A DNA stretch of 23,836 nt from Elysia marginata (Eukaryota; Mollusca; Gastropoda; Plakobranchidae): the NCBI GenBank assembly GCA_019649035.1, contig BMAT01010879.1:1-23836 (forward strand), given 5' to 3'. This document shows, piece by piece, positions 15,104-22,123 of the stretch. The first letter of the stretch is position 1. Each line of letters starts with the position of its first letter. The notes beneath the pieces were generated by a model. It searched no databases, was not told where the DNA came from, and saw nothing but the letters and a program-made list of their open reading frames with translations. Both the position numbers and the translations under genes were made by a program.

Positions 15104-17739
15104 CAAACAGACAGAGACAGATAGACAGTCAGGGACTTGTGTTAACGCCATTATAGGCTGTCTCGATACCCAGTAGTCAGTCAATTTTGTTTATTTATAC
15201 CCAGTACGCAGTCGTTGTATTTTATATACTCATACCCAATAGTCAGACATTGTATTCTATCTATTCATACCCGGTAGCCAGTCATTGTATTTTATCTATT
15301 CATACCCAGTAATAAGAGATTGTATCTTGTCTATTTATACCCATTAGTAACTCGTTGTATTTTATCTATTTATACCAAGTACTCAGTGATGGTATTTTAT
15401 TTATTCAGACCCGGTATGGCTATCAAACGACGAGGTGATTGGTCTAGCCCCGACGTTCCAGGGAGGACAGCTTCTATCTGAAATCGTTCTGCCTGGCCTT
15501 ACCGAATCTCAGAGCTTGGTCAACAGAGCTTTCACCAACGGCGCAGTACAAAACCAGTGTGTAGACCCAGCCACTACTGCCGTTTTACAAGACACGTATC
15601 GCGTACAGAAAGATTTCAGACCGTCTTTGGGCTGAAAAAAATTCTCTTCTCATTATATTATCTAGAGCTACCCAATTTGGCAGTATTCACGCACCATATC
15701 ATCGCAAAAAATGGACCGGCCCCGAGATGGTCAACAGTCTTCTGTACTTGATACGCGTCATGAGAAACGACTTTTAAGCTTATCGGGTTTTCTCGTACCA
15801 CCTCGCTCGCACTTGGTACGCGCCATGAGAAACGACTTTAAGCTTTTCAGGCATTTCCCATATCATAGAGGCCTTGATACTGGTCACTTGAAACGACCTT
15901 AAGCTTATCAAGTAGTCTCATATCATATCGCACTGGGTAAAGTTAGGCGAAACAAGTTGAATTGTCCGCATCCTCCCCCTCTTGAGACCCAAAGTAATAC
16001 TCTTTTCAGTTCACATTGCCTTTCCAATCAGCAGAATAACCCAAATCATTTTTTGTAAAAAAGAAAAGCTGAACGATATATCTGTATTTTTATTGATGAA
16101 GTCTGAAAGTTGCTTTTTTTTTTTTTTGAAGAATATCTAGCTCTTCTCATTTACTTTAAACATAGCTTGTTCGTTTATTTTCATTGTTCTCTGTGTTGGT
16201 TGTTAATGGCTAAGCGTTGGTGTGCTCGCGTATTCAATGGTTACCTTTGGTGCGATTCGGATCTTCCCATTTATCTTAGTAAGTCGCTTAGAGAGGCTTA
16301 GCAAGGACCTTCGCCATGAAACTTCTTTTGTAAGAAGTGTACTGACGATTTGGTACAAGCTATGTTTCTCTCATTGGCAAGGCGGTGGGTGCCGAAGCTA
16401 CTTTAAGTAGAAGGTTCGAATCATACTAAAGGCAGGCATATTTCCACTTAAACCCTATTTCTGTCCACCGCTAATTTCATTCCTCAGTTTAAAGTCTTTC
16501 AATCAGCAGCTTGTACATAGTATTAGGGGCCGTTCACAAACCATGTGGACAGCGAGGGGGGAGAGGGGGTTTGCAAAATGTCCACACCCTGTCCACAGGG
16601 GGGAGGGGGGTTGAGCAGTTTGTCCATGTGGACAAATGTGAACTATTGTGGATAAAAACAGTACTATAAGAATTCAATGATTTATAATTGAATGATTTTG
16701 TCTCTTTACATGCAACTGATCATGGTAGATAATCATCAGTGGGATTATGGAACAGAGGAGTGGTAGAGCCATTTGTCCACGCTCTTGTCCACAGGGGGGA
16801 GGGGGGGTCTGAAAAATGGGCAAAATCTGTCCACATGGTTTGTGAACGTCCCCTGAGATCAATTATACACGTTTGCAAACCTGTCACGATTGTATCTCCT
16901 TCTTGCTAGACCGGACGCCAGTGCTGGTTGCGCTGCAGCTACTACCGCTTTAGACACATGTGACGATACGAGCAGAGAGGATGCCTACAAGAACTGTTTC
17001 TGGATGCTTCTCGAGGCGAAATTCATCAAGTGCGTTAGCAAGGCCATGCTGGACCCCGCCGTGCTTTTCTCCAGGTCTGTAGGACTGGGTTTTCCAATTG
17101 AGAAAGAACAACGGTTCTCTAATAATTATAAACGCTTGAGACACGTGACGCGGCAAATAATATCATACTTAATGATTGTTTTTTTTTTAATGTACGTCTA
17201 CATTGTGTAGTTGCCAAACACAACACAAGGCATCTATTTTTAGAGACATCCACAATTTAAAAATTAAAACGAATTTGTTTAAGGACTGAGTTTTTTAACA
17301 TAAATAACACATAAAACGGCTATAAAGAAAATAGACTTGCTTTCAACATCTAAACTATCTAATCAAAATCTTAAGTCTTGTTAACGTTTTCGAATGACTA
17401 CAAGAATACACGACATGATTTATCAATTACTTTAAAACTAATAAAGAATAATTTATAAAAGCTTCTAAAATAGTGGCAAAAGTTAACTGCTATTATCGGC
17501 AAACACCTTGAATAACATGATCTATTTTACTCTTGTGTTTTGGCTGCTGTTAGAGCAAGGAATTGAACCAGTCTTTCACCCGACTGTTTTTTCTCTCTCT
17601 CTCTCTCAGGTGTGTGGACGCCTGGTGCAACAACGGTGACTGTGCCTCTATTGTCACCGACCTTGCCGTGTGTGACCAGGTCAGGAACTCTCTAACCGAA
17701 CTCGATGATTTCCTCAATGGAGATAGCTGTCCTTATTAG
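9383..17739 (+). CDS. Secreted EGF-vWD-C8 domain protein, nine coding exons
   Basis: Nine exons (9383-9443, 10775-10897, 11603-11757, 12506-12646, 13409-13546, 14448-14553, 15409-15622, 16910-17074, 17610-17739) join in frame to 1,233 bases, 410 residues plus TAG. Every junction but one has a good GT-AG pair with matching phase; the exon 7 donor is weak. Order: signal peptide (1 to about 19), EGF-like module (Cys 23, 30, 37, 42, 44, 58), von Willebrand factor D-like region (about 70-300; opens with NDPSFTTF where the family has GDPHxxTF), and C8 domain (about 320-392; Cys 342, 354, 369, 374, 379, 389). N-glycosylation sites sit at Asn79 and Asn140. vWD-C8 units occur in extracellular and mucus-forming proteins, usually repeated and followed by TIL domains; here there is one unit and no TIL. 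Role unknown; extracellular disulfide-bonded matrix, egg-mass or humoral protein are all possible. Confidence 0.85.
10080..10170 (+). repeat. GA-rich microsatellite in intron 1
   Basis: Imperfect GAGA tract with interspersed A and G runs, inside the intron between coding exons 1 and 2. The Ser/Phe-rich frame on the opposite strand is a repeat translation. Confidence 0.8.
10775..10897 (+). CDS. Coding exon 2: EGF-like module
   Basis: Flanked by TTTTACAG| and AGAG|GTTAGT, phase 1 on both sides, the symmetric phase typical of shuffled EGF modules. Six cysteines are spaced C-x6-C-x6-C-x4-C-x-C-x13-C (residues 23-58), which fits the EGF disulfide pattern. No clear calcium-binding consensus (D-x-D/N-E) is present. 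The last 47 bases of the exon plus its donor are tandemly repeated at the start of the following intron. Confidence 0.85.
10851..11178 (+). repeat. Tandem repeat duplicating exon 2 end and donor
   Basis: About seven direct copies of a 52-54-base unit. Copy 1 (10851-10904) is the real end of exon 2 plus GTTAGTA. Copies 2-4 (10905-10956, 10957-11008, 11009-11060) are nearly identical to each other and differ from copy 1 by a few bases. Copy 5 is shortened (about 11061-11091), copy 6 partial (to 11138), and copy 7 lacks the donor (to about 11178). A C run marks copy 5. Five of the six extra copies keep GGTTAGT. Confidence 0.9.
11603..11757 (+). CDS. Coding exon 3: start of the vWD-like region
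   Basis: Acceptor ATACAG|, donor AAG|GTGAGG; phase 1 in, phase 0 out. Encodes residues 62-113. NDPSFTTFNN (70-79) matches the opening strand of von Willebrand D domains, but the usual His after DP is Ser. Cys88 in FPCRYLL fits the conserved first Cys, and Cys110 follows in GECEL. The glycosylation sequon NET is at 79-81. Confidence 0.85.
12050..12395 (-). mobile_element. Internally deleted mariner transposon
   Basis: A 346-bp element in intron 3 flanked by TA on both sides (12048-12049 and 12396-12397), the mariner target duplication. The ends are imperfect inverted repeats: CGAGGGGTGATCAAAAAG on the left and, in reverse complement, CGAGGGATGGTAAAAAAAG on the right. The minus strand encodes the C-terminal end of a mariner-type transposase: GKRFEDAV, then EDWFKAKPSTFYFEGL, then GRWEKWIIVNG. 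The catalytic part is missing and the element is non-autonomous. Confidence 0.8.
12506..12646 (+). CDS. Coding exon 4: vWD-like region continued
   Basis: Acceptor TCTTACAG|, donor ACT|GTAAGT; phase 0 on both sides; 47 codons, residues 114-160. Alternating hydrophobic residues (GADISVKVTYNNGS) suggest beta strands of the D domain. A sequon sits at Asn140. The last ~40 bases and the donor are copied four more times in the following intron. Confidence 0.85.
12605..13262 (+). repeat. Tandem ~132-bp repeat duplicating exon 4 end and donor
   Basis: Five units begin at GTCAGAAAG at 12608, 12742, 12875, 13007 and 13139, giving periods of 134, 133, 132 and 132. Unit 1 begins inside exon 4. Each unit holds the last ~40 bases of exon 4 plus ~90 bases of intron. 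Donors read GTAAGT in units 1-3, TTAATT (destroyed) in unit 4 and GTAAAT in unit 5. The last unit fades out near 13262. The minus-strand frame at 13224-12979 is a shadow of this array. Confidence 0.92.
13409..13546 (+). CDS. Coding exon 5: vWD-like region continued
   Basis: Acceptor CGTTTCAG|, donor GAG|GTAAGC; phase 0 on both sides; 46 codons, residues 161-206. It reads as beta-strand rich (NGVHAYVPDG, NKVFLKCKEDA, NQVVFE), with Cys194. GC content is visibly higher than in the flanking introns. Confidence 0.85.
13700..13972 (-). mobile_element. tRNA-derived SINE
   Basis: The minus strand begins near 13972 with a tRNA-like head: A box TGGCCTAGCGG (13955-13945, exact consensus) and B box GGTTCGCTCCC (13912-13902), 43 bases apart between box starts. 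The head reads like a real tRNA from CTCTGTGG through the T arm. A non-tRNA body follows to roughly 13700. No poly-A or simple-repeat tail or target duplication was found, so the 3' end is approximate. It lies in intron 5, antisense to the host gene. Confidence 0.7.
14222..14385. mobile_element. Inverted-repeat element, MITE-like
   Basis: The left arm AAGCGTATACGCAT followed later by AATAGAGCCGGTAAA matches the reverse complement of the right arm (TTTACCGGCTCTATT then CGCATACGCTT, about 14350-14377). The left arm carries an extra ~16-base block containing the small palindrome GTTGCATAGCAAC. The centre is unrelated AT-rich sequence. No target duplication was found; the class is unknown. Confidence 0.5.
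14448..14553 (+). CDS. Coding exon 6: vWD-like region, GLCGN-like end
   Basis: Acceptor GGTTTAG|, donor CACC|GTAAGT; phase 0 in, phase 1 out; residues 207-241. PGLSVGVNC (about 231-239) lies where D domains usually read GLCGN; Cys239 could be its equivalent, but the match is weak. Cys210 lies in PACGIR. Confidence 0.8.
14566..14755. mobile_element. ~190-bp interspersed element, copy 1
   Basis: Begins 12 bases after the donor of exon 6. Imperfect terminal inverted repeats: CTATGGGACTGTTTC on the left, and CTATGGGTCTGTTCC as the reverse complement of the right end. It aligns along its whole length, in the same orientation, with a second copy at about 22564-22750 (shared blocks include CACCAGCGAACTC, AGTTTATTT and CTCACCATTG). 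No transposase is encoded. A MITE is the simplest reading. Confidence 0.7.
15000..15130 (+). repeat. GA microsatellite in intron 6
   Basis: GAAA repeats lead into a pure (GA)n run at about 15068-15094, followed by GACA-type repeats. Opposite-strand Ser/Leu-rich translation is an artefact. Confidence 0.85.
15166..15416 (+). repeat. 35-bp minisatellite ending in the exon 7 acceptor
   Basis: Unit starts at 15166, 15197, 15232, 15267, 15302, 15337 and 15372, then 15407: one period of 31 and otherwise exactly 35. Each unit opens with ATACC and runs into TTGTATTTTATCTATT-like sequence. In the final unit ATACCCGGTA becomes AGACCCGGTA, where the AG is the splice acceptor and ACCCGGTA the first bases of exon 7. 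Confidence 0.88.
15409..15622 (+). CDS. Coding exon 7: end of the vWD-like region
   Basis: The acceptor is TTATTCAG|, the last unit of a 35-bp minisatellite. Phase 1 in. The frame stays open to TGA at 15635, but the C8 exon downstream requires phase 2 out. Two donors fit that phase: ACC|GTCTTT (exon end 15622, used here) and CAC|GTATCG (exon end 15595, nine residues shorter). Both are weak, with no G at donor position +5. Encodes residues 243-312, with Cys292. If neither donor is used the protein ends at 15635 without C8. Confidence 0.7.
15746..15955 (+). repeat. ~60-65-bp tandem repeat in intron 7
   Basis: Three copies and part of a fourth, starting about 15746, 15811, 15872 and 15932. The shared core is a GAAACGAC block followed by TTAAGCTT. 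Short open frames across it are repeat translations. Confidence 0.8.
16368..16445 (+). mobile_element. tRNA-like sequence, possible SINE head
   Basis: A-box-like TGGCAAGGCGG (16375-16385, one mismatch to consensus) and B-box-like GGTTCGAATCA (16413-16423, one mismatch), 38 bases apart. CTACT and AGTAG between them could pair as an anticodon stem around TTA. The acceptor stem does not close, so a functional tRNA is unlikely. Confidence 0.4.
16525..16854. mobile_element. 330-bp inverted-repeat element with guanine runs
   Basis: Near-perfect 28-base terminal inverted repeats with one mismatch. The left end begins AGGGGCCGTTCACAAACC and runs through ATGTGGACAG; the right end is its reverse complement, finishing ACGTCCCCT at 16854. 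Subterminal GTCCAC/GTGGAC motifs recur many times. A block of GTCCACA followed by G6-A-G6-type runs appears in direct orientation near both ends. No transposase is encoded and no clear target duplication was found. A MITE of unknown superfamily; the short repeated subterminal motifs recall hAT elements, but that is a guess. Confidence 0.85.
16910..17074 (+). CDS. Coding exon 8: first half of the C8 domain
   Basis: Acceptor TTGCTAG|, donor CCAG|GTCTGT; phase 2 on both sides; residues 314-367. It carries Cys320, Cys330, Cys342 and Cys354, in the C8-style layout CFWMLLEAKFIKC and on to a proline-containing helix. The exon follows an inverted-repeat element that ends only 55 bases upstream. Confidence 0.85.
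17592..17609 (+). repeat. (CT)n microsatellite serving as pyrimidine tract
   Basis: TCTCTCTCTCTCTCTCAG immediately precedes exon 9. The simple repeat forms the pyrimidine tract of the acceptor, so its length may affect splicing of the C8 half-exon. Confidence 0.7.
17610..17739 (+). CDS. Coding exon 9: second half of C8 and stop
   Basis: The acceptor is a (CT)n-type pyrimidine tract ending CTCTCAG|. Phase 2 in; residues 368-410. RCVDAWCNNGDC and AVCDQ hold the last four cysteines of a C8 domain (369, 374, 379, 389), and Cys408 lies two residues before the TAG at 17737-17739. The protein ends here without the TIL domain that normally follows C8. Confidence 0.85.
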
Positions 17740-17886
17740 TGAGTGGCTCGAAAACCCAACCCGCAAAGACTTCAACTAAAGTTGGTTTCTTTGGAGATCT
17801 TTCTTTTTTGTTTTGACCCTGCACTGAGAGATTCCATATTCTCAAACATAAAAAGAGGAAAGATTTGTCTTAGTTCAGTATTTTAA

Positions 17887-17892
17887 AATAAA
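17887..17892 (+). terminator. Polyadenylation signal of the EGF-vWD-C8 gene
   Basis: AATAAA lies 148 bases past the stop codon, a plausible 3' UTR length. It is the first such hexamer downstream of the stop that I noticed. Cleavage would be expected about 10-30 bases later. Confidence 0.55.
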
Positions 17893-18710
17893 CTAACTCA
17901 TCACAATCAAGTGTCTTCTAAAATTTCAAATTTTTGTGTGAGAAATACCATCTTGCCTTATAAGTGTGACTGTCATTTGTTTATCTCACCGTCCATCCAA
18001 ATAAGTCCGATTTGGAAAGATGTCCCATTACAAGGTGTTGCCATTGTGAACTATGCTTTTTTCCGCGGTTCCAAAGGTTTTAAAAAGGAGCATGAAATTG
18101 CCACAAATTTGAGGAAAGTCAGAAGAGATTTCCGAGATCCGTTTCTTTTTTTGTTTAGTCGTCTCGAGACATAAAAGGAATAAATAGGCCTGAGTCAAGG
18201 AAAGTAGTAAACATATCCAATAAAACGTGCTGCCAAAGACCTCGTGCATAACTTATAAGATTAAATACATCGTAAATAACCTAATCATGTAGGAACACTT
18301 GTTCATATAAAAGTTTAAAAATACAAGACAAGTATCCGATATTGCTCAGGGAAGACAATAAACAACAACAAAAAAACATAACCAAAAATCGTTCCTGTTT
18401 CAAAAGAATTCAACAATTTATTTTTCATTCCATAGTAAAGCTAAAAGTATACCTGTCTATTGTTTGTATAAAGGCAAAGATCAATAAACAAACAATCACA
18501 TCATTTTACGCTACTCACAGTGTCAAAAATATTTGCAGCAAAATATTGCCGATTGTCACGCTTTAATCAATGGAATGGAAAGAAAAGAAAACACCTGACT
18601 TTAAGAAAATGGCCTGCAAGAGACGTGGAATCGATGAAGCGGTCTAATAGTTCTGAGTTGTTTATCTATCCATTGGTGGCGGAATCGAGAATTAAAAATG
18701 GTCTGAGAAA
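17893..18710. other. Intergenic DNA, nothing recognised
   Basis: AT-rich sequence past the 3' end of the EGF-vWD-C8 gene. The short plus-strand frames at 17911-18174 and 18342-18566 have no recognisable motif and no supporting splice sites. Confidence 0.5.
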
Positions 18711-18714
18711 GTTT

Positions 18715-19428
18715 TATTTAGGAAACGTTTTTTTCTTACCTTGCCACACAAACAAGGTGCGCAATGTGCAAGAAGGAAGGCGAAACAGATTGTTGATTCA
18801 CAAGTTGTAACGTACACTTAGGCCAGAACCATTAGCAAAACTCGCACTTTGAAAGAGGAATTGGTGTTAAAAAAAGTTGTAAGAGAATGAATGACATTGT
18901 CACATCGTGGTACTTGCGCAGTTCATATCATTTTATATCAAGATTTTAGAAATCCAATAAGAAGTTACTGATACTGACTTAGACTAGGTGACAACTTAGG
19001 AAACGTCATTTTTTCCGTAGCCTTCTCTGCAGATTGCGTACTTATGTAGGAAAAAATACTAGGTAGCTTAAAACAAAAACGCTTTTAAGACCACTGTTGA
19101 TGCGAAATTCCTCACCAGTAGGTACATTTGAGTCCTAACTAAAAGTTATACGTACGCCTTTATGTAATACATATTACGCTAATTCTTTAGCGACATTTGA
19201 GAGATCTTGCAGTTCAGAAAAAAACCCTCCATCAGAAACTATGTTCTACCTATTGGTACGAAATTGTCTATCGAAATTGGTGTGAAACAGCGGTTCATTT
19301 AAACTGGGTAAGATGTTTTCTTCCTATCTTGCTACAGTGAACTTTGGTGCGCAATCTGCAAGGAAAAATGCTGAAGAGATTGTGTTTCCCAAGTTGTGAC
19401 GTGGATTTAGGTCATAACCAGGTCCACA
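18715..19428 (+). repeat. Diverged direct repeat pair
   Basis: Sequence at about 18720-18835 resembles that at about 19312-19425. Both run from a T-rich TTTCTT block through GGTGCGCAAT-TGCAAG, then AAGTTGT-ACGT and TTAGG to a final AACCA. The copies lie about 590 bases apart. A weaker relative may lie near 18990-19035. It could be an old segmental duplication or an unknown transposon; no inverted termini are obvious. Confidence 0.5.
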
Positions 19429-19930
19429 TCCTGGTGTTTAATATGTCCACCACTTAAAGTACCTGCACAAATTTTGGAAGCCTGTCTTTATACATAATTT
19501 ATACAGAATCTCTATGGCATTCGCAATGATCATTATATAATACACATAGAGACGCAAGACTTCAACTGATAATTTTCAATAAAAGACACATTTGTTTAAG
19601 GTAAAATTGCATATCATTATATCACAAGGAAAACATACTCGTATTGCCTTTTATCATCAGTTGTGAACAAGATTAACAGAGCGCGAATTTCACATAAAAA
19701 ATTTATGGTTCTCAGTGTTATTAAATATAGCATTCTTTGTTTCTCGACAAAGATATCAACACCTATAAACATAATTTAAATTATTAGATATTTCATACAG
19801 TATTACAAACGAACTCAATGTCTCCCTTTCCATATCAATGATCGCTTTCATTCATACAAAACTACTTTCAAGACCTTTCTTACCGCTTTCCAACAGTATC
19901 TTTCTTTAATTTTCTGTCCTTTTGACCTCA
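19429..19930. other. Intergenic AT-rich DNA, nothing recognised
   Basis: No coding frame, RNA gene or clear repeat identified. Confidence 0.5.
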
Positions 19931-19934
19931 ATTT

Positions 19935-20060
19935 TGTTTCCCCCTCTCTCTCTCCCACTGACTCTCTCCCTTCTCTCTCTCGCTCTCTCTCTTTCTTTTT
20001 TTTTCTCTCTCTCTCTCTCTTTCTTACTCCCCCCCCCACTCTCTCACTTTCTCTCTGAAT
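19935..20060 (+). repeat. CT-rich microsatellite
   Basis: CTCTCT runs with T-rich interruptions and a run of about nine C near 20030. The Arg/Glu/Lys-rich minus-strand frame here is a repeat translation. A smaller CT tract follows at about 20217-20230. Confidence 0.88.
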
Positions 20061-20239
20061 AAATATCCAATTCTATTTAAGAAAAAGCAATTTTGCTTAG
20101 CTTTGGCATCATGCAGCTATTCTTCATCACATTCTCCCTTTATATTCTGCATAATTAAATAATTATACATATTCTTCTTCGGTCTTTCTTCATCTTAGTC
20201 TCTCTTGCTTCCCATCTTCTCTCTCTCTCCCAATCCATT

Positions 20240-21908
20240 TTCTTCCCGCCCCATCTCCCGTCATATTCTCACAATAAGTCTCCCCCAGTGACAGTAATCA
20301 TGCCCTTCGTAATATTAAAAACAAATTTGCTTCCTTTTCTTGCAATAAAATCATGTGTGCGTTTTCCTTTTTACTAAAAAGTTCATTATAAGGTTTATAG
20401 CAGTGTGCCACTATGTTCTTACATTAAGATAGAAAACGCGTGAACAAGGTTTTTTACATGCTTTAGGATATCAAGTTGAATATATCGTGAAAATGCAAAC
20501 CTTCAATCAATTTCATAACCGAATATTGTCTTGTTTTTACGAGCCCCAACAATCCATTTTGCTTACTCACATAATTATATTTGAACACCGATTTGAAATT
20601 TCCCCTTTCTTCACCCACACACGCATACACATTCCAAAGTTTGAGAATATGAAATCATCTGCAAACAGTCACTGCGTCATTGTTTTCAAGCAAAATAAAG
20701 CATCAGTTCTGAATGAGGCTGATCAGGAAGTTATCACGTGATCATTGTTATTGGATACTCAAATACCATTAAGAGCGTTTACTTACGCTGGATAGGTTTG
20801 GTTTTTTTTCCTTTCATGCCATATATAAGTTATGCAATCTTACACGATATTATATCGTAAAAAAGGAATGTGGAAGGGGTTGGTATTTTAGTAAACATCA
20901 CGTGATTCTGATGACACTAAAGACAACCCCATTTCATCGTTTTTCTTTTGGACTGATTCTTCTTCTTCTTTTAAAAAAAAAGCAGTAGGCCTACTTGCGC
21001 TCACTTCCATATCCACAATATTGTTCTTTTTGATTGCATTTTCTTTTGGTCACAAAGAGATGAATCTAACATTGCTGTACATATAAGGCAAAATGCAAAC
21101 TTTTTTAAAAATCTTGCACTGTACAAATAGAAATGCATAAAATCTAATGTAAAAGATTGTCATTCAACATGTCCTTCTGAAATGCACTTGACACTGAAAT
21201 TGTAACATAATACATTTGAATACTTAACAGTTTGCGACAAATTAAGTTTGCTTTCAGATCGGATGTGCAGACATGATATGTATTTCTATTCCATATCTCT
21301 TTCTCAAATATTGTGCACACTATTCATACTATTGTTCGTAGCAAAAAACATAATTTGATATAACTGCTGGTGGACTTTTCAAAAAAAAATTAATAACAAT
21401 GGAACGGGGTCACCAGCTGTAAAATAAAATGTTAAACTCGTCGGAAGTCAACTACATAGTACAGTCATACTTTGAAAATTAATTGGTTATTAGATATACC
21501 GCATGGTGATTTTTATTATGAAATCAAGTTGTGCACGATTAATTGAATCCTCTGCGCTGACGTTTTGATACCTAGTCGGACAGTTTTTTTACACAAAGAC
21601 ATTTTCAAAGCGAAATCAAAACATATTAATTCCCAATATGATTCAAATGTACTACTCTTTTACTAATGGCGACCGCGTAGGTGCCTATAAAGTAATCTAT
21701 GATAAGAAGAAGTTCGCACGTTAAGATAACATGTAAAAAAAAAAGAAAACAACATAGTCATAACCCATACTTTTATCACATTATGCGTTTCAACTGTCTT
21801 CATAACTAGTAGCACTTTAGCAACGTCAACATTGGCAAAGTATTCAGCGAGTTGAAAACAGAGTGTATAATAATAAAAATAATAATTAATGTATCACGTA
21901 AACTGTTA
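20240..21908. other. Intergenic region between convergent genes
   Basis: AT-rich, without convincing coding sequence. The plus-strand frame at 20487-20741 has no recognisable features. The last few hundred bases are probably the 3' UTR of the minus-strand gene; TTTATT at 21512-21517 (AATAAA on the minus strand), 392 bases past the stop, is a possible but weak polyadenylation signal. Confidence 0.45.
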
Positions 21909-22123
21909 TCATAACAAGGCAGACTGTCGTGTCAAGTCGAATGTTGTCAAGGCAACTAAAAGACCAGGTAGTACAAGGTAGTACAAACTGATGCTGATGC
22001 TTTCGGCGCCAGAGGTTCCACCTCCTTGCTCACCGGAACATGTAGCGCAACAGTTGAGGACATTTCCGGTACAAGAGTCCAGGTCTGAGCAGGCTTCTGG
22101 AAATCGGTCGCCATATTCACAAC
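21909..22123 (-). CDS. Terminal exon: second PLAC-like module and anchor
   Basis: Acceptor CTATCTGCAG|, phase 1 in, 70 full codons to TGA at 21911-21909. CEYGDRFPEAC, DSC and NCCATC form the second six-cysteine module. Then GGGTSGAES offers small residues suited to a GPI attachment site, followed by SLYYLVLPGLLVALTTF, long enough to span a membrane. The final nine residues (DLTRQSALL) are partly polar, which is unusual for a GPI signal and would also fit a single-pass protein with a short tail. The longest open frame here (22195-21956) is in a different frame and is a shadow. Confidence 0.75.

Noticed and set aside
15166..15955. CRISPR-like array from regularly spaced repeats
   Set aside because: The repeats are contiguous minisatellites with no unique spacers, in a eukaryotic intron.
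17911..18810. Possible further exons downstream of the EGF-vWD-C8 gene
   Set aside because: The reading frame ends at 17739 with a nearby AATAAA, and the downstream frames lack cysteines, domains and fitting splice sites.
19848..20039. Arg/Glu/Lys-rich minus-strand frame
   Set aside because: Translation of a CT microsatellite.
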